A DNA stretch of 64,000 nt. Source: Rotaria sordida (lineage: Eukaryota > Rotifera > Eurotatoria > Philodinida > Philodinidae). This document shows positions 45,921 through 56,760 of this stretch, one piece after another. The position numbers were made by a program, and so were the translations under genes. The first letter of the stretch is position 1; every line of letters begins with the position of its first letter. The notes under the pieces are model-generated. The model was not told the origin of the DNA. It made no database searches and saw only the letters and a list, made by a program, of their open reading frames with translations. The stretch covers positions 1-64,000 of the forward strand of contig CAJNOL010000741.1 in assembly GCA_905250125.1 (NCBI GenBank). The letters are read 5' to 3'.

Positions 45921-48739
45921 CGCAAAAGAATCTTAAGCTAAAAATAACATTTTTTTTTTTGTTTTCTTTTTTAAACATAACAACCACTCATCACCTATTT
46001 CATCGAATAAAACACCTACATGTTTTTCTTTTTCTCATTCATCAAACAGAAACACACACATGACCAATGTATTAATATAAATGCGGCAACATTGTTTAAA
46101 AGCATAGAAACAATAAATAAATTTTGTTTTTTCTTTAATAAGTCAAATAAGATATGAGAAAAACATTCATTCAATATTATTTTATCGGTCACAGAAACAT
46201 TACGTTTTGTTTTTTTTTTGTCGTAGGTGAATGTAAAATAAATATTCTATCAATTGTCCATCAATAATAACAATATTTTACCCAAAATGAGTAATTAGAC
46301 TACATTTATCCAATTAGATAGAAGCTAAATTACTATTTTTTTTAAATGAAGTTAAAGAGATGCTTTTCTTCATTATATATATATATTATTTAAAGTAATT
46401 TATTTATTTGTTATGTTATTCATCAAAATTGAATAACTTGATGCATTGCGACATCTACCGTTGATGTTTTTATGACTGTGCCAAAAGAATATCTTATAAA
46501 GTTTCTCATCAAAAAACACTTTGCTATTTAATGAATATTTTCATAGATCAAAAATGGTGTGTAGCTAATCTTAAAGAAATAAAAATGGTACAAAAATGGA
46601 TACATAAGAGACCTCTGAAAAACGAGAAGGAACTTCGCTCTTGAACTATCATGAAGTCTCTTGAAGGAGAAAAACAATTTTCGCATAGGGATGCTGTGTG
46701 AAATTATGCTGTAAAAGTAGTAGACATTTTGAAAGAGACCTTCAGCTAAAATAGCTGGAGTGATCCAAATATCCTAGTGTAATTTTTAACTGATAAAAAA
46801 CCAATCGATATAGGTTTCACTATTTTAAAAATTGTATAACAACGTTTCGTTCGTTTATCGAGATATTTTTAGGTTCTATATAAGGCACATTGGGCTATTG
46901 AATGGTAGTTTCTTTTTATTATTTTATCAGCATGTATCAGAAATAAGTCGTCATTATTTCTATTGGAATGATCCCATTTATCCGAGCTAACTGTACTCTT
47001 TTAATATATAAAAAGGGACGATGATTATGAATATATGCTATTTTCATCGAACGAGCACTCACTTTTCAAAATCTCTCCATTATCTAGAAAGTGTTCAGAG
47101 AGTAAAATCCCATTTAATATTTTAGAAAAGTTCATATGAATTCAAACACGATTTTCCAATTAGAAAACCAAAGCTTGAATTTCTATTTTCTCAATTATGG
47201 TATTTGCGATAAGATAAAAATTCATTGATGAATTCATATAGGTTTTACTCAATTTTCTATAGCTTATTTTCGAATTCGTAGTATACAATATTCAAAATAT
47301 TGAGCATCTACATTACGTACAACTAACCGATATTATCGATTTATATCCGTAATGAGTGATCATTCTATTAGAATGCTAAAACGAACGAGTGGTTTCGAAT
47401 TCCAGGGGTCGAATTTCACAATTCTCTTCCAATACGAAAAGTAAAGTAAAAAAAAAAGCAAATATATCCGATTGATTAGCTAATAGTTTTTAATGGAAAA
47501 TAAATTTCAATGAAACGTAAAATGTCCTCCCGATATTTTGATTATTTTGTGTTCAAATAATAAAACTATCCGTCTCTTTTTAATCTGCTTGTTCAATATT
47601 TAACAAGTAAAACTGCGATACCTTGTCAATGAAGTCTGATGATTAGTATATGTGTGAACGAAGCAAAATCATATGAATGATATCTATTTATTTCAATATT
47701 CTTTTCTCTCTTTTCGTAGAAAACAATTTGATTATTGTCTCATTATCTTCTAACTCATACAAATGAGTTATAGTAAAAAAAAATAAAAAACAATTTTCTC
47801 AAAACAAGAAAATAGGTAGATGTTCAATGTATTCAATAGAAAGAAGAAAGTCAAACAAAAGAAGAAAAAGAGCGCATCATTTAATTTCAATTATTTTCTG
47901 CTAAGGTTTTTGTTTTTAGGAGTGCAGCCTTTAATTGTGATGATTTGTTGGAAGAACATGAAAATATATTATTCTTGATCTGTGGTTCGCCTGAAACGAA
48001 TATGTAGTATAATAGAGCAATTTCTCTGCAAAATATTCCGTTCAAGTTTTTCCTTGATCGATTATTCATTGTTCAATCTAGTGACTTCCAGATACACAAT
48101 GATTAAGTTAGACTTTTATCAAAATAGAGAAAAAGATTAGATTTTTCCACACTAACGTTCATGAAATTTTTAAAAAAAACACAAAATACGATTTACTTGT
48201 CGTAACATATCTGAAAGTAAAACGTCTACGTTCAGCTGTAAGGTGAAATGACACAATTTTGAATTCTAATTAAATATTAATTCATTGTCAAGAGTTTTAT
48301 CAAAACACGAAGTCGAGATCCAATATTTCCATATCATATAATTTAATCTATTTTTTTAATGATATTACATTTTATATTCAATCTCAAATGTGAAGATTAT
48401 GAAGCTATTCAATAACTATGAATTAAGATCGTCAAAGAAATTTAATACTGTCTTCATTATAAACTAAAATCACGATATACTGAGGATGTATTAAAAGTGA
48501 TGAAATTCATATTCTATCAAAATACAGAAAGCTTGAGAACAACAAAATCTTTCCATATGTGATTCTAGTACCAATCAGTGCTCTATACGTCTGCACGAAA
48601 CCTTCATTATCAGTCAACTGATATAGTTATATGAAAAATTTTGATAGAATCCATACACCATGATTTTTAGATGAATACAGAAAATTTCCGTTCTTGAACA
48701 TTAAAATACGTACTACACTTAACACTCAACCGAAATCGA
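45921..48739. other. Intergenic DNA with probable unrecognised insertion debris
   Basis: The first 500 bases are AT-rich and should contain the promoter of the FAM102-like gene. From about 46440 to 47450 composition is more balanced (for example near 46600-46750 and 46830-47010), but only short broken frames occur and I cannot name a source. Confidence 0.45.
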
Positions 48740-49685
48740 TTCATGTTAAATTATATTCTGTTTTCGACGAGCAAGCTGCATCTTATAATATAATGACCCG
48801 ATTGTTAAAATCGTTTTATGGCAGTCAATCATGACTTGGTCCGTCTGTAATCGAGAGAATATGTGAAAAATACCGAAGAAGTCTGACGCCCTATTGATAA
48901 TGACTCTCATCTTACAATTCATGAATTACAAGTGTTAACTGTCATGAGTTATGGCATTACCAAACAAATCAGTTCCAACTATTCGAAACTGAAAAAACAA
49001 TGACTGCTCTCTAAGTACTCAAATATCTGACAGAAAACCAAGAAGTTTGTATTTTTTAAGAAAATTTGGCGAAATTCCAACAAATAATATGACCATTATA
49101 TAATGTAGTGACAAGTAACGAGTCATAGTTTTATTATAAACAAATGAGTCGAAAAATCACCGAATACTTCCTAGATATCAATCGAAGGAACTCCATCTAC
49201 TACAGTTCGACGAAGTTGTTTTACTCCAAAAATTCTGTTGCATCTATTTCAAAACAACTGTACATCTGATAATCTATTATGTCGAACAAAGACAAACCAT
49301 CAATCACCAATATATCATATCGAGGTTTGATTGAAACTGCTCATTGACAAAAATTGGAATAAAAGACTAGCATCTAATACACATACCACAAAACATCATC
49401 AAGACAATGTCAAATTATACGTTCGTAAAGATGTGTTGAACTATATTGAATCGAAAGGCATCAAAAATATTCAAGAACCATTGAATTCTCTAAATCTGGC
49501 ATTGTATGATTTTTTGATCTAATTAAACAGAATATAATCCAACCACCAAGGTACTATATTCTTGCACTCCTTCGTAGCTAAGATTATGAACTCGATTAAT
49601 AAAGATAACTATTAAAAAAAAGTTTCGAAAATGACTTCAATGAATGTAACTGTATCTTGAACATTTGATGAAATAAAATTTTCAA
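48740..49685 (+). mobile_element. Dead mariner (D34D) transposase relic
   Basis: Read across frames, the stretch follows a mariner transposase in order. It has an IDNDSHLTIHELQ block near 48895, an ENxKK...LAKFQ block near 49030-49080, and VTSNES-FYY-IGRKSPNT (49108-49170) where VTGDESWFY is usual. After that come PSTTVRRSCFTPKILLHLFQ (49192-49250), HHQDNVKLYVRKDVLNYIES and NSLNLALYDFLI (to 49522), then a FEND-FNECNCI block near 49630. Between the Asp of HHQDN and the Asp of LYDF there are exactly 34 residues, the mariner D34D spacing. The first catalytic Asp reads Asn, and several stops and shifts occur, so it is inactive. Terminal repeats were not located with confidence. Confidence 0.85.
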
Positions 49686-50694
49686 CAACTTGTTTCTATA
49701 TTTTTTGTTCTTCAAAATCTCATAACTTTTGATTTGCCGCAAGTATACGACTAGAGAATCATTCCTAACGAATGTTTATTCATCTTAGACTTAAAGAGTA
49801 TACTGTTTCTGTTTCCTATTGTATTTTTTTGTATAGTTTTCCAACAAACAAAACAGTTCGACTCGAACAATTTCATGATTCTAATACAATTTATTTCTTT
49901 TTCCCAATATTTAAATATGTTCTCCGTGAGCTTCACAAAAAATACGAGTGAAAGCTTAGAACAGAAGAAACCATTATACAAAATATGATCTTCGTTTCAT
50001 TTTAATACTCTTTACTGAATGAAAATATTGCAAGAGAACTATTTTCACATGGTCCATCCTTAACAAGATAGGCAAAGACTTAACGTAGTTCTTCAAGCAG
50101 AGGATCATGCATCTCATGTTCTCTCCAGTAGGCACATCTAGAAGATAAGCAAGAAAATCATCATTCACGTTTCTCTTGCACTTTCTTAAAAGTTCTCCAG
50201 TCAGAGAGCGTTCTCTTAAGCATGACTGTCAAAAGAATGTAGAGATGCAGAAGTACTTGACGAGCTCAAAGATGTCCAATTTGTGATAGCATAATACTCC
50301 ACAGCTAGTTAAAGACACATTTTAATGGTCTTTCGACTAGTAAGAAAATAAACAAAATTTCGCAACACAGTGCACTTCAACCATCAGAGTACAACATCAA
50401 ACGATATACGAATTATGATTATCCCCAAAAAATTCACATTGAACACAGTCAACAATGATAAACAGCAAGCAGCAGGTTACGAAAAGCCTCCGATAGGAAC
50501 CTCTAGTTTTCCCTTATACTCTTCAAGATTACTACCACTCTTAAACACTAAAAACCTACAATAAAACAAACCTATCAAAAAATCTACAGTGTCATAATAA
50601 ATACAAGTTTGCTTAGTTTCCCTTTTCAAAGCGAAATTCTTCTTCCATGCGAAATTCATACATAGCATCTGTCTAACTAAACATCATTCTATAC
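49686..50694. other. Intergenic DNA, balanced composition, no gene recognised
   Basis: Minus-strand frames at 49.75-50.17 kb (for example TGENMRCMILCLKNYVKSLP) look protein-like and less AT-biased than spacer DNA, but I cannot match them to a family and they are interrupted. They may be a decayed gene or a transposon body. Confidence 0.4.
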
Positions 50695-51433
50695 CAGTGT
50701 TGCCAGATCTTCCGAATTTTCCAGAAAAATTCTGGATTTTGGAAGTTTTTCCGCATTTTTTCTGGATTCCGGATTTTTTCCGGATTTCGGTTTTTTCCAT
50801 ATTGTTTCCGCGCTTTTCCACATTTACGATTTTTTTCAGATTTTGCATGCTTTCTATCCATCCTAATAATATTTCAGTTACTGGTTTACATTTTTAAACA
50901 AATTAATACTGATTTAGAGGTTTAGTGCTGTCTTCTATTGGTCTACCTAAAAGATTAATGACTTTCCTTTTCATCAACGACAGTAAAAAAAAATGATAAT
51001 TTGCACTCAGCATTTATTTTTCCCGTACAATTTCAGAATGAATGTTTGATCAAAATGAAGAAGTAGAAATTTTAGTAGAAAATGAACTATCACTAAGAGC
51101 GCAGCCCAACATCACTGAAACTAATATAAAACAAAAAGATAAACAAAAGAAAAAAACAGAATATTCAGATCTGAATGGTTAGAAGAATTTAAATTTTTGA
51201 AAAGAATATACTTGATATGTGTTTTATTTTCTATTGTTTCATTCAAATATATTTTGTGAAGATAAAGAATAACATTATCGATAATCTGAGGAGAAAAATG
51301 CACGTTAAGCAATCAAGACTGATCCTAAAAAAATTTTCCGAATTTTTTCCGGATTTCAGAAAAAAAAATTCCGGAATTTTCCGGATTTTCAAGTTGGAAT
51401 TCCGGATTTTCAAGTTTAGCATCTGGCAACACT
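50695..51433. mobile_element. 739-bp non-autonomous element with 9-bp flanking duplication and CCGGATTTT subrepeats
   Basis: The ends are inverted repeats: left (c)agtgttgccagat, right atctggcaacact. Both sides are flanked by the identical nonamer attctatac (50686-50694 and 51434-51442). Depending on whether the first c belongs to the element, the duplication is 8 or 9 bp. Inside each end, multiple copies of a ccggattttt/tccggaatttt unit occur (50715-50790 on the left, 51340-51415 on the right), leaving a roughly 550-bp unrelated AT-rich middle. No protein is encoded. (C)AGTGTTGCCA ends with an 8-9 bp duplication suggest a hAT-like or similar superfamily, but I leave it unassigned. Confidence 0.85.
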
Positions 51434-51442
51434 ATTCTATAC

Positions 51443-51854
51443 ATATGCGTAAGTTTATAAGATCTATCGTGAACCACAATGTACAATATATATATGCTAA
51501 CTTTGTTCAACTCACAAACAACCAACCGAAAGACTTCTGCTCATTGATAAGGGTCATATTCGAAATGATCTCAAATTGCTCGACTCTAAGGATATATATA
51601 TATACGTGTTGCAGGTTTGGGTATCAAGTTCGTTACATTTGCGGCAGCAAAAATATGTTACCGAAAGTATCTCATTCTTTTCAATTTACTCACATTTAAT
51701 ATAAATCAGTTATTAATTTAATTATTGAGTAGAAATTTCTTTAGTTGAATAGGAAAATACACTATCGATTATTTTCGTAATAACAAAAACACACACACAT
51801 ACACACACAAAGAAAAACAAGTTTATTTTGACAAAAAAAAAACAAATCTATTGA
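51443..51854. other. 3' flank of the Tudor gene
   Basis: No gene. A short (ac)n-type run lies at about 51788-51810. Confidence 0.5.
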
Positions 51855-53857
51855 TTATTGACGAGAAATAAATTCTGGATCCTTGGTAATCATATCAATA
51901 GTTTGATCGAAAGACAATGTAGATTGATGATTATTATTGAAAATAAAATATTGTTTTTGATTAATTAATGATGATAAATTGAACAAAGCATATTGTTCTG
52001 GACGAATTTTTAAAGACCAATATTCACTTATTTCTAAATTTAAACATCGACGACTTAAATATAAATCACACATATATTCACTTAAATTCTATATATTAAA
52101 AAAATTGAATTAAAAAAAAATATTTTTTTGATTAAAATAAATATTCATACAGGTACAGTTGCTGTTGATATATTTATAAACATCATTGGCCATTTAGCTT
52201 GATTATTATCAGCTACAGTTACTTTTAATAAAAGTTTTCCTGTTGTTAATCGTTCATTTTTCATAGCATTTTCTAAACTCATACATGCTCGTCGATTCCA
52301 TCCACATTTTTCATTTTGTGTAAATGGTAAAATCTTTTTTGTTTAAAAAAAAGAAAAAAAGTTTTAAAAAAAATGAAGAAAAATTTCAAATGAACGAACT
52401 TGAGCAAGTGTACAAGCAAGTGCTTGTGCTGGACGATCACTAAATTTACTATTTAATGGTTGAATTAAATTGACATTGATTTCACTTATTTCACCATTAT
52501 CAATAAATATTAATTGAGCTTTTTCATTACCTAAAATAATGAAGAAAATAATAAAATTTCAATATTAAAAAAAAAAAACACATACCGACAAGTCGTATAA
52601 TTCGAGCTCGATACCAATTGGAATCATTTAGAGATTTTGCTACACAAAATTCTCCTGATTGAGGAAAATAACTTTGATTTGAATCAATACTATTATAATA
52701 TAAACTATAAAATAAAAAGAAAAAATATTTTATTTTTAAAAATTTCAATGAAAAATCTTTATTTGACTTAATATCTTTGTGCATTTCATCATATGATTCT
52801 GTTTGATTTGAAATTCGAAGAAAAAAATATGTTGGATTATAATATTTCGATAATTGACCTTGAAAATCAACACCACTTTGAAAACGTTGATATGTAACTG
52901 TTATTGGAATATTATATTCAACTAATAAAATAATTAATATTTAATTAAATTAAATAAAAAAATAATTTTATTTACTTGGTTTCGATGGAATATGTGATGG
53001 AGGATAATAAAAATTATTTTCTCTATTTGTTGAGATTTTTGTATTATTATTATATGTTCCTCGTCGATTATTTTTAATATTCGTTCGATATCGTTGTTGA
53101 TTAAAACATGTTCCATTATTAAATGATCTAGATGAATCTTTTTCTTCAAGATTTATTATTGGTCGATTTAATTGAGAATTATTTGAATTGAAATTAAATA
53201 TTGGTGAAGGATTTCTATTTACAATTTGAGATCCAGTAGAAGGTGAAGAACAATCTGTTGTTATTGGATAAGCAGGACAATTATCTTCTGTATTGGATTC
53301 ATCAATTAATTTATACTAAATTATTAAAGATTTATCGAAGAGAAACTTTTTAACACAAAAAAAAAATTTACATGAGATTTAACAGCAATGATTGTTTCTT
53401 TCACTGTTTCAAGTTCTTTTGAAATTTCAAGTTGAATATCTATATATATAGTTACACAAAAAAATTTTTTTTAAATACAAAAAAAAACAACAAATTAAAT
53501 TAATTTACGTTGAAGTAATTGTGACCATTTTTGAAGAGAATTTTCAATTGATTCTAATGTAATAAGACCAACAATTTGTTGTTTTGTTACTTTTGGTTGA
53601 AATTGAAAAGAATTTAATTCACGTAATATAATTTGACCTTTAAGTAAATTTTTATTTGTTGAATTAAATAAATCAGGTGTTAAATCAAGATAATCATTTA
53701 TTTGTTCATCATATATTTGTATAATATAATCATTATTATTTTGATCTTCAATATTAAATGCTAATTTTATTTGATTTTCAAGTAAATTAATATCTATTGG
53801 ATGTATTAAATCAAATTTTCGTCGTTGACGACCAAATTCAATAACTAATGTTAACAT
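51855..53857 (-). CDS. Tudor-domain protein, eight exons
   Basis: Minus-strand exons 53857-53509, 53439-53372, 53315-52976, 52921-52768, 52704-52586, 52530-52400, 52333-52151 and 52088-51855 close in frame to 525 residues. The start is the ATG of MLTLVIEFGRQRRKF; the frame upstream offers only GTG. Residues 1-80 look like a small alpha/beta domain, possibly ubiquitin-like (weak). A Ser/Asn-rich linker spans about 140-250. An extended Tudor domain follows: the flanking part VTYQRFQSGVDFQGQLSKYY, the core SGEFCVAKSLNDSNWYRARI, and AQLIFIDNGEISEINVNLIQ with an LNSKFSDRPAQALACTLAQ tail. The aromatic-cage positions (Trp-Tyr and Phe-x-Asp-Asn) are largely kept. Such domains bind methylated arginines, notably on Piwi-class Argonautes, in germline granules, so a small-RNA pathway role is likely but inferred. 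The C-terminal 140 residues continue the staphylococcal-nuclease-like flank. Confidence 0.85.
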
Positions 53858-55778
53858 AATTATATCGTACACTGTTAATTATAAAGAAGAAGAAGGACGT
53901 TGAAATTTTTGAATCTATATTTAATTTTAAGTGACCAACACAATGATTAGAGTTAAAACGTTAAAAATTAATTTCATCGATGATTTATTTCTGTTTTTTA
54001 CTTTATACTGATGACATCTATCATTTTTTATTCTTTCTAACAAAGAAGAATATTTTATGTGTATTTAGTTTCTTTCAATATTAAATAAATATTCGAACAA
54101 AATAAAAATATTTTCTTATACCCCAAAATAAAATTATAAAATTTTCAAAAACTTTCGAATTTTTTTCATCAAGAATAATTCATATTGACATTCAATTTGA
54201 TAATTCAAAGAAGTTATTTTTCAAAATCGATTATTAAAAATATGTCTCATTGAAATTGTTTATTATATTGTATTTATTCTTAAAACAAAAACTCTTTATT
54301 TTGTTTCATTTTTATTGTCTAATAAACTCGAAGGCTATGAATTTATTCACAAGTTTAACTAAACAATTAAAAATATAAAACAAATCTTTTATATTGATCT
54401 TATTTACGTATTTGCAAACATAATTTTATAAAAAAAAAATACTTGATCATTCAATTTATAGGTTATTTTTTTGAAAAGCTATTCTTAGAGGATTATTCGT
54501 TTTATTAAATTACAACTTTTAAACAAAAAAAAACCACATTTCCTTTAATGAAACAATAAAATCTACAGGAGAGATATTTAATCATTGAGAAAAATCTTCA
54601 TTCTCGGTTTATTCTATCAAATGATTTAAATATGAATTCCAATGCCACATTCAATTTGTGTATTTTAAACATTACAACAAGTTCTTAACACATGTATCTC
54701 TTATTGCGATGAAAAACTAAATTCTTCTATTTTGAAAATTATTTCTTTTAAGATTTGTCATACTATCTCTTTAATTGATAGAAACCATATACGAATACAT
54801 AACCAAAAACAATTTTTTTTGTGAAAAACTGCTTTATATAATTCAACGTTTAGCATAATCGATAGATACCTTCGAAAAAAAAAGTGTCACTCATTCAAAT
54901 TAAAAGATTTCATATTTCTTCTAGAATTATTTTCTATGATTAATTTTACTCTTTGAACTTTTTCAAGAAAATTCTCATTGATGAAAATCTTCTATTAAAT
55001 TGGTTTCCAGAGAAAAACCTCTCAATAAAACAATAAATGAATCTCTCTCCTATTGTTTACGTTGACGTCCGACGTAAGCGGTCAGTCTATATCTCATACA
55101 TCGAATATTCTTGTCAAGAAAAAAAAAAAAAACAAAGGGAGAGTGACCGGGCAAAGGGTCACTCATTGACCATAACCAATGAATAACAATGACCTTGAAT
55201 TAACCAATGAATTTCTTGTCTCTCATTGACGTTATATAAATTGATGTGAATATCAATGAGAAATTGTACAATTTGACAAAACGAAACAGTAAGTAGATTC
55301 TTCATTTATACATTGATATTCTTATTTGGAAGTCACTGTTCGTCTTGCCTCGCTGCGTTATAAATAATATAAAGCGAAGCATGTCGATCAGTTCCTTCCG
55401 ATGAGATAAATCATACAAATCTTTTTTTAAATAGAAACTAATGTAATGATATAGAAATTTGCGTTTACACTGTTCACACACCTCGCGCTGTGAGAAAGTC
55501 TTTGTTAGACAAAAAATAGCAAAGATATGAAAGTTCCGCTGGGTTGTGCGAACAGTCTAATTGCTTTTTTCGAGAACGTTTCTTTCATCACAAAATAAAA
55601 GACACAAAGAAAAACTGTTCATCTAGCCTCGCCTTTGAAAAATGCTTTATTTAATCAAGGCGGGAGCAGATTGTGACAGTCATTATATGTGTTTATTATC
55701 GACGAATAAAATTTCTTTTATTTTAACTAAACAGATTTCTAGATTTTTAAAAATGTCACAAGAAAAAAAATTATTGTT
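53858..55778. other. Intergenic DNA between the Tudor and peroxiredoxin genes
   Basis: AT-rich to about 55000. From 55030 to 55680 the composition is mixed. Several tcattgac/accaatgaa phrases lie at 55160-55250, followed by tatataa near 55232, which could be a promoter-like cluster or part of an insertion. Two similar phrases (ctgttcgtcttgcctcgctg near 55337 and ctgttcatctagcctcgcct near 55617) suggest a short direct repeat. No gene is readable. Confidence 0.4.
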
Positions 55779-56760
55779 TTAAACTTGAGCCATGCGAATA
55801 TAGCCTTTTCCACTTGGCAGATCATTTTTTATTTGAACACCTTGTGGAAAATATTTTTTAACATCTTCATCTTTAACATTTGGTGGAACCATGACTTTAT
55901 CTCCAACCTGAAATTTGCGGAAATAATTATTGAAATAAATAAATGAATAATATACCTTCCAATCAGCTGGTGTTGCTATTGGTAAACGAGTTGCAAGTTG
56001 AAGTGAATCAAGTAAACGAAGAAGTTCACTATTGAAATAGATTAAATGAAACGAAAAAATTTTTCAAAAGAAAACACAAATGACAAACTCAAAATTTCTT
56101 CCAGTTGTTGCCGGATAAAGTAAACTTGCTTTGAGTTTCTTATCAGGTCCAATAATAAATACCTAAAGAAATCATTTTAGAAAAACAATAAAAATTAAAT
56201 TTATATAACACATACAGCACGTGCAGTTAATGGTAAACCTTTTGTATCAAATTCATCAGGATCGATCATGCCCAGATGTTTAGCTAATTTTCTATCACTA
56301 TCGTCGATTATTGGAAATGGAAATTCAGCAGGTAGAACTAATTTACATATGCTACCAGAACATTCAACATTAGGTCCACCAAACGCTTGAATATCCTAAT
56401 AGATTAAAAATTAAAAAAACATTTTTTTTAATCAAAGTAGGATTATAATATACTTTAATCCATCCATGATGATTTTCGACAACATCACATGATAAACCAA
56501 TTAATTTTGTATTTCGTTTAGCAAATTCTGGTGCTAATTTAGCAGCACGTGATAATTCAGTTGTGCAAACAGGTGTATAATCAGCTGGATGAGAAAATAA
56601 AATTCCCCATCTAAATGAAAAAAAAGATCAATATTCATTTTTCATAGGGAAATAAAAATTTGTTAACTAACTTATCTCCAAGCCATTGATGCAATTGAAA
56701 TTCACCAACTGTTGTTTTTAAATTAAAGTTCGGAAATTCATCACCGAGTTTTAGAGACAT
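55779..56760 (-). CDS. 1-Cys peroxiredoxin, PRDX6-like
   Basis: Minus-strand exons 56760-56672, 56610-56454, 56395-56216, 56162-56089, 56028-55956 and 55907-55779 give 233 residues. The peroxidatic site [14 protein letters not shown] (Cys at residue 45) and the later [55 protein letters not shown] and [14 protein letters not shown] segments follow PRDX6 along its whole length, including the long C-terminal dimer domain. The protein reduces hydrogen and lipid peroxides, usually in cytosol, using glutathione with a GST partner. Where vertebrate PRDX6 has GDSWG, the GxSxG motif of its phospholipase A2 activity, this protein reads GDKWG; the nucleophilic Ser is Lys. Peroxidase activity should remain, phospholipase activity probably does not. 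The segment [17 protein letters not shown] is longer than in vertebrates. Confidence 0.93.

Noticed and set aside
51785-51812. (ac)n run near the 3' end of the Tudor gene
   Set aside because: An ordinary interrupted dinucleotide repeat without further structure.
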